The notes under the pieces were generated by a model, which was given only the letters and a program-made list of their open reading frames with translations, was not told where the DNA came from and did not search any database. Positions 21,259 through 32,661 of a stretch of 64,000 nucleotides of DNA are shown piece after piece (the first letter of the stretch is position 1; each line of letters opens with the position of its first letter). The stretch lies in the NCBI RefSeq assembly GCF_000315625.1, contig NW_005434656.1:51001-115000 (forward strand), given 5' to 3'. This DNA is from Guillardia theta CCMP2712. Its lineage: Eukaryota > Cryptophyceae > Pyrenomonadales > Geminigeraceae. The translations under genes were made by a program, and so were the position numbers.

Positions 21259-22806
21259 TCAAATCTTCGAGACCATGCCTCCCTGCACTACAATCCCCCG
21301 AGTCTCGCCATGCTTCATCACCTCAAAATCCGTAGGCTTCATCTTCCTCCTCTCAAGCTCCGCCTGCACCACCTTGGGAGGATCCAACACGTGCTCCAGC
21401 GCCTTCTGCCGTAGCGTACCCCAGTGGCAGCCAACGCTCCAGCTCGATCCGAGGGCCAGGTGGATCTGCACCGCGTCCTCAGGAGAGGCATGATGGTCCT
21501 TCATGAACTTGCGGGGCAGGTACGCGCCTATGGGGATCAGCGAGCAGTGGATCTTTCCCACCCTCCTCCTGATCTCTTCAAACACCTGCCGGCAAGTCTC
21601 AGCCTTAACAGCGCCCGGCACACGATCATACAGGGCAGTGCGCAGTGTCTCCGGCGAAGAAGAAAGTCGGGCCCCCGGCATCCCTATAAGCAACGTCAAA
21701 GGGGTCCCGGCCCGCCCGTGGGCACCCACCTGACGACCCAGCTGCACCATAAGGTCTTGCAAGCATCGAAGGGAGTGCGGGCGGACCAGTGCTGACAAGG
21801 CGTGCACGTGATCTGCAGCAACGAGCTTGAGAGGGCGAGCAGCCAAGGCTCGGAATCCTCTACCTCTACGTTGCTCTTGCCGAACTTGACAGACTGCCAC
21901 CAGTCCATCTCCACAACGTTTGTGATCCCTTCCCCCAAGAACCACTCCTTCAGCCCTAGCCCGACGTACCACACGGGGCCGTTGCCGAGCTTCCTGACCT
22001 GGAGGAGATCCGGGTGAGCGAAGAGGATGGGCAGAGGTCACAGACCGTGTCAAGGTCAAGGTGGTCGTAGTGGCTGTGTGAGATCACGACGAAGTCGATC
22101 TTGGGGAGTTTTTCAACTCCGAAAGGAAGCTTCGCATACCGCCAGGGTCCCATGAAAGGCACGGGAGACGCGCGGTTGGAGAAGACTGCGAAAGGAGGTT
22201 GGCTGGACATCAAACGAGAAGAAAGGAGGGTGCAGGGGGAAGGGGGGAGACGGAAGGTGGAAGGCGGGGGGGTAGCAAGGAGCAGGGGGCAGGGGGTAGC
22301 AAGGAGCAGGGGGGAGCTACCAGGATCCGTGAGAAAGTTCAAGCCGCCTATTTGGACGAGGAAGGAGGAATGACCTGCAGGAGAAGAAGGATTGAGGAGG
22401 AGGAACCGGATCAAGAGCAAGGTGACCGATCCAAGTGAGCGTGATGGAGCTTGGCGGTGGAGCGCTGATCAAGTTCCAGTTGGTCTGACTGAGCGGGAGG
22501 TACTTGTCGAGCTCCTCCTGCGACGGGAGAGACGCTCTCTTGGTCTTCGACTCGTACATGAACTTGAGCACCTTCATGCAAGATTAGGTGAGAGGAGGAG
22601 AGAGGGGCGATGGTGACCTTGAAGGCTTTCCCTTTGAACATCTCGTGATCCATCCAAGGATTCACGAACTTTCCCTGGTTCTTCTTCGATGCAAAGTCAT
22701 CTCCCAACGAAGCCTCCGAGTCCAGTTTGGTCACGACTGAGGTAGGGAGCCATGCGCCCCCGTCGAACTCATCCTGCAGCCTGCGGGTCTTGATTGGACG
22801 AGCCAT
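21259..22806 (-). CDS. NAPE-PLD-like phospholipase D, metallo-beta-lactamase fold
   Basis: Zinc hydrolase of the N-acyl-phosphatidylethanolamine phospholipase D family, which releases N-acylethanolamines from membrane lipids. The start at 22806 gives MARPIKTRRLQDEFDGGAWL. Exons then give LTWIGH, SSFLVQIGGLNFLTDP, MGPWRYAKLPFGVEKLPKID and the metal-binding HSHYDHLD (coded about 22055-22078). Downstream are WYVGLGLKEWFLGEGITNVV, EMDWWQSVKFG, TCTPCQHWSARTPFDACKTL and FFFAGDTAHCP. A 46-nt GTATGA intron then joins to VFEEIRRRVGKIHCSLIPIG, AYLPRKFMKDHHASPEDAVQ and CHWGTLRQKALEHVLDPP. The order and spacing match animal NAPE-PLD throughout. The gene ends GGMVSKI, with the stop at 21259-21261. It is tail to tail with the LCCL gene. 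An intron near 22200-22330 is low-complexity (AGGGGG runs). Confidence 0.88.
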
Positions 22807-23413
22807 CGCTACTACGCAGCTCCTGCTCTCAATCAGCTCGACAAGTTCATATCCCTCCTCTACCCGTGTCTTCCCCTCCTATGCTCATAGCTGCATCACC
22901 AACCCCACATCGTCTCCTTCTCTTTTGTTGTCAGTCTACTCCTCCTCTCTTACCTCTTTTCGCTCTCTGGCTCGGCTGCTGCAGTTGAGGCAAAGCAATT
23001 CAGTTGCTCAACTGCAGCTGAGTTTTTGTAAGACAACCTGTTCTACTTGTGAGAGACGAAAACAGACCTCCTCCTTCACATAATCTCAAGGTTATGCCTC
23101 CCTCACTCGCTCTCCCTCCCTCCCTCCCTCCCTCCCTCCCTCCCTCCCTCCCTCCCTCCCTCCCTCCCTCCCTCCCTCCCTCCCGCCTTGCGCATTTCCG
23201 CTCAAGTTACTGTGGTTTAAGTCCGTCTTTGTTGCACCGGCACAGTTCACTGAGCCGGGCCGGGGAACCCGGGCTGTGCCGCGCGGCCGTGCTTTCGAGT
23301 CGGCCAGAGTTTAGTAGTTTAGTACGGCGGCGCGGGGCCCGCCCGGGGCGAGTCCGGCGCGTCACCGTCTGGCCTGACTGCCCTTCTCTGTGACCCGTCT
23401 GCGTCATATCAGA
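22807..23413. other. Gene-free spacer with CCCT microsatellite and GC-rich island
   Basis: Upstream region of the NAPE-PLD-like gene. About 23096-23183 is an almost perfect CCCT tetranucleotide run (about 20 units). About 23210-23400 is GC-rich (GGGCCGGGGAACCCGGGC, GGCGGCGCGGGGCCCGCC) and stops just where the 3.8-kb tandem array begins. No gene seen. Confidence 0.7.
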
Positions 23414-23494
23414 TCATGACCCCTCTTGGAGCTTTGAAAGCGGGTGTGACGGGGTGTAGACGTTTTCCATGCTGACGAGACTAACTCTTCTGAG
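23414..23494 (-). pseudogene. 5' remnant of the array gene at the left edge
   Basis: Encodes MENVYTPSHPLSKLQEGS then a stop, the same start as the array genes, but is cut at 23414 where GC-rich sequence takes over. It is the head of a fourth copy whose remainder is absent. Confidence 0.55.
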
Positions 23495-23733
23495 CAGATA
23501 CGCACACAGAGTTTCATGCGCTGAAACTAGACACAAGCACGTGTCCTTGCAAAAGTGTTTCTTCGTTGCAATTGCTTTCTCACTCGCACTCACACATATC
23601 GCTACTCCAAGGAAGAGACTCATCAACTCCCTTCCTGGATCAATGCAAGAAACTCTTCTGCTCTGGCATCTGAGACTTTCCAGCCTCCCGGCCAAACAGG
23701 GACAAGGTTCCTCTTCTGCATCGACACTTTGCT

Positions 23734-24958
23734 TCAGCGCGTGAGCTCACAAGGAAATTTGATCACGTCATGGACTTTGAGGATGGTCTCGAGCGCGCTG
23801 CGAGCCCTACCAGTAGATGGAGTCAGAAACAGAGGGAGCGAGAACCGTCGAGACAGCCAAGGCAAACGATTGAGGGAGGCCAGGAGAGGCGAGGCAAGCA
23901 CAAGGATACAAGAAGAAACAAGGGTTCTGCCTTGCAACTCACAAGTTCAAGTCGCCGAATGAATCTTGGTCCCAATAGTGCTGTTGAGCGATGTGAAACA
24001 GGAGCTTGCAATCACGGTCAGTCAAGAAGCAAAGCGGAAGGAGGCAGACGAGGTCCCAGGACAACAGTGCTTCACCGCTCTGCTATGAGGAAGACTCGAC
24101 AAGCAGGCTGTCGTCGTTGCAAGCGCCTTTTCAGGGGTCAAAGTCGTGTCGCTCACTATGCTTCTATAGTCCAAGACGGCCATGGCCAACTCGTGCAAGG
24201 CTGGCTCTGCCGTCAAGTCAGCAGACGGTTCGCGAGCGAGAGCAACACAAGTTGATCGGGGAGAAGAGTATCACTTGACATGAGGGTTTTGACTAGGTTG
24301 GGGCTCTTCTTGATCGCCAGGACAACTGGTCTGAGGCACTTTGCTGCTTCCTGAAGAGAAATCAAGACGGAGGGAGAAGGGCCACCAGACTGCTCCTCTC
24401 AGTCGTACCCCTCGCACCTCGCTGCCCGGCCTTGTCTATTGTTCCCACCCTCCTACTCTCTTCCATCGTCACACACCGCTGCTGCCTCTGCCTTTGTGCA
24501 GCTTTTCTGCTCCTCCCTTCCCCTTCTCCCTCACCACCACGACGCGCCTCTACTCAAGCATTGTCGCTAGCCTCGTTATTACCCTATAGCGCATCTGCTC
24601 CTTGAGGATCTCACTTTGGCCTCGGAGGCGAGCGATGCTGACTGTGAGGGAGTCAGCTGACAGGCTACACAGCGAGAGGAGGCCGACAACCAAACAGGAG
24701 GAGATGAGCCGAGATCTGTCCTTACCTTCATCGCTCAGCGACCAGTCTGCTGCATCATACATCTACATGTACAGACATGAGACTGGGTTTAACAGACGAG
24801 CAAATAAAAGAAGCGTTGCAGCGGATAATACTTGTACCTCGTCCAGAATCGCTTGTGCACTTTGGAGATCTTCTTCATGAAAGCATTTCCATGCTAACAG
24901 GATCTTGCTGTTGAACGAATATCAGCTATATACTCCTCCATCTCCACATTGGCATCCG

Positions 24959-25020
<62 letters not shown>

Positions 25021-25761
25021 GCAGCAATGAAAACAGTAATGACAACAACAACAAAATCAGCCCACCAGCAGCAGTGACAACAACAGTAGCAGCAGCAGCA
25101 TCAACAGCAACTATGCTTTCATCTCCATCATCCACAGTCTCCTCTCACCCTCGACTCGATCTTGAAAGGTATGGCTCGACAGACTCGATCTTGTCGATGC
25201 CCTCCTTCCACATGAAGGGATGTTTCCACATTTTCAAGTAGCCGAACGACGGACAGATGCTCGCTGAGGGGTACGGATCTAGCAGCTCCCAGTCTCGACA
25301 CGCACTGGTGCAGAGAACGACTCCATGCAAAGCCTTGGCTTCATCGGAAGAGCAGATGCTTTTCATCTGCTTCTCCAACTCCATGAATGACACTTCGCCG
25401 ATTTCCGTTCTCTGCCAGCAGACACTCAAGAGCAGCGGGTGCCTTCCGCGGTACCTCGCAGTTGATTTTGATCAGCAGACTCTTTGCCATGGCGGAGGTG
25501 GTGTCTAGGGAGACCACCTCCTCAGCCTCTGAGAAGAACTTCGAGAGGATCCTGGGATACTCAAAGTCCTCGTCTCCGATCTTGAAACTCGTCTTGATCA
25601 TCTGCTGGCATTGCTCGTTGTCAAAGTTGAGATCCCATAACAAGGAAAGACGCTCATATCTGGCCGGGAATGATTTCTCATTTATCTGTATAGCCTGATG
25701 AGCAACAAAAGTCACAGGGTAATAACACCGGGAATATCGTCATCTCCAACAACAACAACAA

Positions 25762-25796
<35 letters not shown>

Positions 25797-27380
25797 TCGT
25801 CATCGTCATCAATATCAACATCCACAACAACGTCGTCGTCGTCGTCGTCATCATCATCATCATCATCGTCATCATCGTCATCGTCGTCATCATCATCATC
25901 ATCGTCATCATCACCAACAACAACATCAACAACAACAATAACGTCGTCGTCGTCATCATCATCATCATCAACATCAACAAAAACATCCACAACAACAACA
26001 ACAGCAACATCAACATGCACAACCACAACAACAACATCCACAACAACAACAACAGCAAAAGCAACATCAACAGCAACAACATCCACAACAACATCAACAA
26101 GACAATCCTCTTCTCCCTTCGTATCCAGCTTCATCACACATTCAATGGTGATGAATGTGGCCAATATATTTAACCTACTTTTGAAAGCAATTTGAAGGCA
26201 GCCACGTAATCCTTTTCATCCTTCACAAGTTTGCGAGCACTCAGAACCAGGTTCTTTACTCCCATGACTTCGGATCTTGCGTCACTGTTTCCAAGCAAAT
26301 CACTGCCATCGCCTCCTCCCTTCAGGGACCTGCACTGCAGCAAACCCAGCCCACGTGTCTTGATGTAGTGAGGAGACCAAATCTCACTGCAGCTCTTACA
26401 CTTGCTGACCCCTTTGCATTCAAACAGCTGCTTCACCAGCAGCAGCGCACTGAAACAGCTATTCCTGAGCCTTCCCGCTCAGGTAACCCCGTCAACTCCC
26501 CACTCAATCGACTGATACCTGACAAACACCATGTGCAGACGGTTTGGAGCGAAAACACGTTCCAACAAAACACGGCACCTGTTGAGAGCCAGATCAAAAA
26601 GTCGACATTCCAAAGCAGACCCAAAGCACCACAGTCACACCGGATTGTCCTGGTCCTCCTGTTTGTCCTTCCTCTGCTCGTCGTTCTTCGTCCTCGTTCA
26701 CTTTGAGGGAAATCTGTGGAGGCTATTTCCCCTCGGTAGGTTCGTCCGCGGCTCGCAGTTTTTTAATGCCGGTTCACAATTTTTTATGTGCAGTCTACAG
26801 TTTGTTTTCTGTGAGAACTATAAAGCTGACGGGCCATCAGTCCAAGTCTCGAAATCTTTGCGGGAGCTGAAACTGATTTGAAAATGAGACCGCAGCACCT
26901 TTTGTGCGCTGACACTGCATCTGCCGCAATCTTGGCTGTAGGGGGATGTAGGGGGGAAGAATTCCCCTCGGTAGGTTCGTCCGCGGCTCGCAGTTTTTTA
27001 ATGCCGGTTCACAATTTTTTATGTGCAGTCTACAGTTCGAATATGATGACATGCATGAAATACTATGAGTCGAGTCGGATGCTCTCCAAGACGCGATTGA
27101 AACCTCGATCCTTTTCCTTGCAGTCGGACTGTCGCCCAAGAATACATCTTCGTTCCTCCACTCATCGGCGTGTCAAATAAGAGAAGCTCGCGCTTACAAC
27201 TCCCTGACACGATTCAAGCATGCACAAGTGGCCATAACACTCTTTGCTCTCGTCGGACTCGCACGGATGAATGATGGGGCCTGCGCCACCAGAACAAGGA
27301 AATTGCGCATGCCGCGATCAAACCATGACCCCTCTTGGAGCTTTGAAAGCGGGTGTGACGGGGTGTAGACGTTTTCCATG
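23734..27380 (-). CDS. Array gene copy 1: multi-exon helical protein of unknown family
   Basis: I built this model from splice phases. The likely start is MENVYTPSHPLSKLQ at 27380, then FDRGMRNFLVLVAQAPSFIR and, after a 42-nt intron, LNEDVFLGDSPTARKRIEVS. The middle part upstream of 26720 is uncertain. Clear exons follow: NPVCRVLLERVFAPNRLHMV joined to FSALLLVKQLFECKGVSKCK, CSEIWSPHYIKTRGLGLLQC, VKNLVLSARKLVKDEKDYVA, EKSFPARYERLSLLWDLNFD, SFMELEKQMKSICSSDEAKA, KMWKHPFMWKEGIDKIES, KILLAWKCFHEEDLQSAQAI, ARLRGQSEILKEQMRYREAA, LPALHELAMAVLDYRSI and LFHIAQQHYWDQDSFGDLNL. It ends LKVHDVIKFPCELTR at 23734. The exons are helix-rich and TPR-like in rhythm. A link to Spo22/ZIP4-type TPR proteins came to mind but is unproven. 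Two introns hold large triplet microsatellites. Confidence 0.6.
24955..25035 (+). repeat. CAT/CAG triplet microsatellite in array-gene intron
   Basis: A CAT run followed by a CAG run, then shorter CAACAG-type repeats to about 25115. Equivalent tracts are at about 28870-29070 and 32616-32816, where an extra interrupted CAT/CAG block is present. On the minus strand this is the intron before the KILLAWKCFHEEDLQ exon. Confidence 0.85.
25738..26100 (+). repeat. Long GTC/ATC/AAC triplet microsatellite, expanded in unit 1
   Basis: About 360 bp of GTC, ATC, AAC and CAACATC triplets between two coding exons of the array gene. The equivalents in units 2 and 3 (about 29685-29850 and 33428-33600) are roughly half as long. 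Six-frame translation gives long Ser, Thr, Asp or Val runs, which I treat as non-coding because good GTAGGT and CATCAG splice sites flank the tract. Confidence 0.85.
26728..26802. repeat. 75-bp direct repeat, first copy (unit 1)
   Basis: Starts TCCCCTCGGTAGGTTCGTCC and ends CAGTCTACAGTT. It is repeated about 234 bp further right at 26962-27037 and again in units 2 (30474-30548, 30708-30783) and 3 (about 34221-34295, partial at about 34458-34510). Confidence 0.9.
26962..27037. repeat. 75-bp direct repeat, second copy (unit 1)
   Basis: Same sequence as 26728-26802. The 160 bp between the two copies includes GAAATCTTTGCGGGAGCTGA and a GTAGGGGGATGTAGGGGGGA purine stretch. The truncated version of this second repeat is the point where the whole array ends on the right. 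Confidence 0.9.
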
Positions 27381-27647
27381 CTGACGAGACTAACTCTTCT
27401 GAGCAATGGCTACTTCTCAGTCTCGTTTCATGCGCTGAAACTAGACACAAGCACGTGTCCTTGCAAAAGTGTTTCTTCGTTGCAATTGCTTTCTCACTCG
27501 CACTCACACATATCGCTACTCCAAGGAAGAGACTCATCAACTCCCTTCCTGGATCAATGCAAGAAACTCTTCTGCTCCGGCATCTGAGACTTTCCAGCCT
27601 CCTGGCCAAACAGGGACAAGGTTCCTCTTCTGCATCGACACTTTGCT

Positions 27648-28872
27648 TCAGCGCGTGAGCTCACAAGGAAATTTGATCACGTCATGGACTTTGAGGATGG
27701 TCTCGAGCGCGCTGCGAGCCCTACCAGTAGATGGAGTCAGAAACAGAGGGAGCGAGAACCGTCGAGACAGCCAAGGCAAACGATTGAAGGAGGCCAGGAG
27801 AGGCGAGGCAAGCACAAGGATACAAGAAGAAACAAGGGTTCTGCCTTGCAACTCACAAGTTCAAGTCGCCGAATGAATCTTGGTCCCAATAGTGCTGTTG
27901 AGCGATGTGAAACAGGAGCTTGCAATCACGGTCAGTCAAGAAGCAAAGCGGAAGGAGGCAGACGAGGTCCCAGGACAACAGTGCTTCACCGCTCTGCTAT
28001 GAGGAAGACTCGACAAGCAGGCTGTCGTCGTTGCAAGCGCCTTTTCAGGGGTCAAAGTCGTGTCGCTCACTATGCTTCTATAGTCCAAGACGGCCATGGC
28101 CAACTCGTGCAAGGCTGGCTCTGCCGTCAAGTCAGCAGACGGTTCGCGAGCGAGAGCAACACAAGTTGATCGGGGAGAAGAGTATCACTTGACATGAGGG
28201 TTTTGACTAGATTGGGGCTCTTCTTGATCGCCAGGACAACTGGTCTGAGGCACTTTGCTGCTTCCTGAAGAGAAATCAAGACGGAGGGAGAAGGGCCACC
28301 AGACTGCTCCTCTCAGTCGTACCCCTCGCACCTCGCTGCCCGGCCTTGTCTGTTGTTCCCACCCTCCTACTCTCTTCCATCGTCACACACCGCTGCTGCC
28401 TCTGCCTTTGTGCAGCTTTTCTGCTCCTCCCTTCCCCTTCTCCCTCACCACCACGACGCGCCTCTACTCAAGCATTGTCGCTAGCCTCGTTATTACCCTA
28501 TAGCGCATCTGCTCCTTGAGGATCTCACTTTGGCCTCGGAGGCGAGCGATGCTGACTGTGAGGGAGTCAGCTGACAGGCTACACAGCGAGAGGAGGCCGA
28601 CAACCAAACAGGAGGAGATGAGCCGAGATCTGTCCTTACCTTCATCGCTCAGCGACCAGTCTGCTGCATCATACATCTACATGTACAGACATGAGACTGG
28701 GTTTAACAGACGAGCAAATAAAAGAAGCGTTGCAGCGGATAATACTTGTACCTCGTCCAGAATCGCTTGTGCACTTTGGAGATCTTCTTCATGAAAGCAT
28801 TTCCATGCTAACAGGATCTTGCTGTTGAACGAATATCAGCTATATACTCCTCCATCTCCACATTGGCATCCG

Positions 28873-28915
<43 letters not shown>

Positions 28916-31126
28916 AGCAAGCAGGCAGCATCAACATCCTCCTCTTCCTTCTCATCATCATCATCAGCAGCAGCAGCAGCAATGAAAACAGTAATGACAA
29001 CAACAACAAAATCAGCACCACCAGCAGCAGCGACAACAACAGTAGCAGCAGCAGCATCAACAGCAACTATGCTTTCATCTCCATCATCCACAGTCTCCTC
29101 TCACCCTCGACTCGATCTTGAAAGGTATGGCTCGACAGACTCGATCTTGTCGATGCCCTCCTTCCACATGAAGGGATGTTTCCACATTTTCAAGTAGCCG
29201 AACGACGGACAGATGCTCGCTGAGGGGTACGGATCTAGCAGCTCCCAGTCTCGACACGCACTGGTGCAGAGAACGACTCCATGCAAAGCCTTGGCTTCAT
29301 CGGAAGAGCAGATGCTTTTCATCTGCTTCTCCAACTCCATGAATGACACTTCGCCGATTTCCGTTCTCTGCCAGCACACACTCAAGAGCAGCGGGTGCCT
29401 TCCGCGGTACCTCGCAGTTGATTTTGATCAGCAGACTCTTTGCCATGGCGGAGGTGGTGTCTAGGGAGACCACCTCCTCAGCCTCTGAGAAGAACTTCGA
29501 GAGGATCCTGGGATACTCAAAGTCCTCGTCTCCGATCTTGAAACTCGTCTTGATCATCTGCTGGCATTGCTCGTTGTCAAAGTTGAGATCCCATAACAAG
29601 GAAAGACGCTCATATCTGGCCGGGAATGATTTCTCATTTATCTGTATAGCCTGATGAGCAACAAAAGTCACAGGATGATAACAACAATAACAACATCAAC
29701 AACAACAACGTCGTCGTCGTCATCATCATCATCATCATCAACATCCACATCCACAACAACAACATCCACAACAACAACATCAACAACAACATCCACAACA
29801 ACAACAGCAACAGCAAAAGCAACAACATCCACAACAACATCAACAAGACAATCCTCTTCTCCCTTCGCATCCAGCTTCATCACACATTCAATGGTGATGA
29901 ATGTGGCCAATATATTTAACCTACTTTTGAAAGCAATTTGAAGGCAGCCACGTAATCCTTTTCATCCTTCACAAGTTTGCGAGCACTCAGAACCAGGTTC
30001 TTTACTCCCATGACTTCGGATCTTGCGTCACTGTTTCCAAGCAAATCACTGCCATCGCCTCCTCCCTTCAGGGACCTGCACTGCAGCAAACCCAGCCCAC
30101 GTGTCTTGATGTAGTGAGGAGACCAAATCTCACTGCAGCTCTTACACTTGCTGACCCCTTTGCATTCAAACAGCTGCTTCACCAGCAGCAGCGCACTGAA
30201 ACAGCTATTCCTGAGCCTTCCCGCTCAGGTAACCCCGTCAACTCCCCACTCGATCGAATGATACCTGACAAACACCATGTGCAGACGGTTTGGAGCGAAA
30301 ACACGTTCCAACAAAACACGGCACCTGTTGAGAGCCAGATCAAAAAGTCGACATTCCAAAGCAGACCCAAAGCACCACAGTCACACCGGATTGTCCTGGT
30401 CCTCCTGTTTGTCCTTCCTCTGCTCGTCGTTCTTCGTCCTCGTTCACTTTGAGGGAAATCTGTGGAGGCTATTTCCCCTCGGTAGGTTCGTCCGCGGCTC
30501 GCAGTTTTTTAATGCCGGTTCACAATTTTTTATGTGCAGTCTACAGTTTGTTTTCTGTGAGAACTATAAAGCTGACGGGCCATCAGTCCAAGTCTCGAAA
30601 TCTTTGCGGGAGCTGAAACTGATTTGAAAATGAGACCGCAGCACCTTTTGTGCGCTGACACTGCATCTGCCGCAATCTTGGCTGTAGGGGGATGTAGGGG
30701 GGAAGAATTCCCCTCGGTAGGTTCGTCCGCGGCTCGCAGTTTTTTAATGCCGGTTCACAATTTTTTATGTGCAGTCTACAGTTCGAATATGATGACATGC
30801 ATGAAATACTATGAGTCGAGTCGGATGCTCTCCAAGACGCGATTGAAACCTCGATCCTTTTCCTTGCAGTCGGACTGTCGCCCAAGAATACATCTTCGTT
30901 CCTCCACTCATCGGCGTGTCAAATAAGAGAAGCTCGCGCTTACAACTCCCTGACACGATTCAAGCATGCACAAGTGGCCATAACACTCTTTGCTCTCGTC
31001 GGACTCGCACGGATGAATGATGGGGCCTGCGCCACCAGAACAAGGAAATTGCGCATGCCGCGATCAAACCATGACCCCTCTTGGAGCTTTGAAAGCGGGT
31101 GTGACGGGGTGTAGACGTTTTCCATG
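27648..31126 (-). CDS. Array gene copy 2, unknown helical protein
   Basis: Complete second copy of the gene described at 23734-27380, from MENVYTPSHPLSKLQ (ATG at 31126) to PCELTR (stop 27648). The same exons and splice sites are intact. Triplet-repeat introns are shorter than in copy 1. Few substitutions were noticed (for example CTG to GTG in the exon reading PAALECVLA). Copies 2 and 3 look closer to each other than to copy 1. Confidence 0.6.
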
Positions 31127-31393
31127 CTGACGAGACTAACTCTTCTGAGCAATGGCTACTTCTCAGTCTCGTTTCATGCGCTGAAACTAGACACAAGCAC
31201 GTGTCCTTGCAAAAGTGTTTCTTCGTTGCAATTGCTTTCTCACTCGCACTCACACATATCGCTACTCCAAGGAAGAGACTCATCAACTCCCTTCCTGGAT
31301 CAATGCAAGAAACTCTTCTGCTCCGGCATCTGAGACTTTCCAGCCTCCTGGCCAAACAGGGACAAGGTTCCTCTTCTGCATCGACACTTTGCT

Positions 31394-32618
31394 TCAGCGC
31401 GTGAGCTCACAAGGAAATTTGATCACGTCATGGACTTTGAGGATGGTCTCGAGCGCGCTGCGAGCCCTACCAGTAGATGGAGTCAGAAACAGAGGGAGCG
31501 AGAACCGTCGAGACAGCCAAGGCAAACGATTGAAGGAGGCCAGGAGAGGCGAGGCAAGCACAAGGATACAAGAAGAAACAAGGGTTCTGCCTTGCAACTC
31601 ACAAGTTCAAGTCGCCGAATGAATCTTGGTCCCAATAGTGCTGTTGAGCGATGTGAAACAGGAGCTTGCAATCACGGTCAGTCAAGAAGCAAAGCGGAAG
31701 GAGGCAGACGAGGTCCCAGGACAACAGTGCTTCACCGCTCTGCTATGAGGAAGACTCGACAAGCAGGCTGTCGTCGTTGCAAGCGCCTTTTCAGGGGTCA
31801 AAGTCGTGTCGCTCACTATGCTTCTATAGTCCAAGACGGCCATGGCCAACTCGTGCAAGGCTGGCTCTGCCGTCAAGTCAGCAGACGGTTCGCGAGCGAG
31901 AGCAACACAAGTTGATCGGGGAGAAGAGTATCACTTGACATGAGGGTTTTGACTAGGTTGGGGCTCTTCTTGATCGCCAGGACAACTGGTCTGAGGCACT
32001 TTGCTGCTTCCTGAAGAGAAATCAAGACGGAGGGAGAAGGGCCACCAGACTGCTCCTCTCAGTCGTACCCCTCGCACCTCGCTGCCCGGCCTTGTCTGTT
32101 GTTCCCACCCTCCTACTCTCTTCCATCGTCACACACCGCTGCTGCCTCTGCCTTTGTGCAGCTTTTCTGCTCCTCCCTTCCCCTTCTCCCTCACCACCAC
32201 GACGCGCCTCTACTCAAGCATTGTCGCTAGCCTCGTTATTACCCTATAGCGCATCTGCTCCTTGAGGATCTCACTTTGGCCTCGGAGGCGAGCGATGCTG
32301 ACTGTGAGGGAGTCAGCTGACAGGCTACACAGCGAGAGGAGGCCGACAACCAAACAGGAGGAGATGAGCCGAGATCTGTCCTTACCTTCATCGCTCAGCG
32401 ACCAGTCTGCTGCATCATACATCTACATGTACAGACATGAGACTGGGTTTAACAGACGAGCAAATAAAAGAAGCGTTGCAGCGGATAATACTTGTACCTC
32501 GTCCAGAATCGCTTGTGCACTTTGGAGATCTTCTTCATGAAAGCATTTCCATGCTAACAGGATCTTGCTGTTGAACGAATATCAGCTATATACTCCTCCA
32601 TCTCCACATTGGCATCCG

Positions 32619-32661
<43 letters not shown>

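Noticed and set aside
25698-26195. Long Ser/Thr and Asp/Val open frames
   Set aside because: Products of a triplet microsatellite flanked by good splice sites of the array gene, hence intronic.
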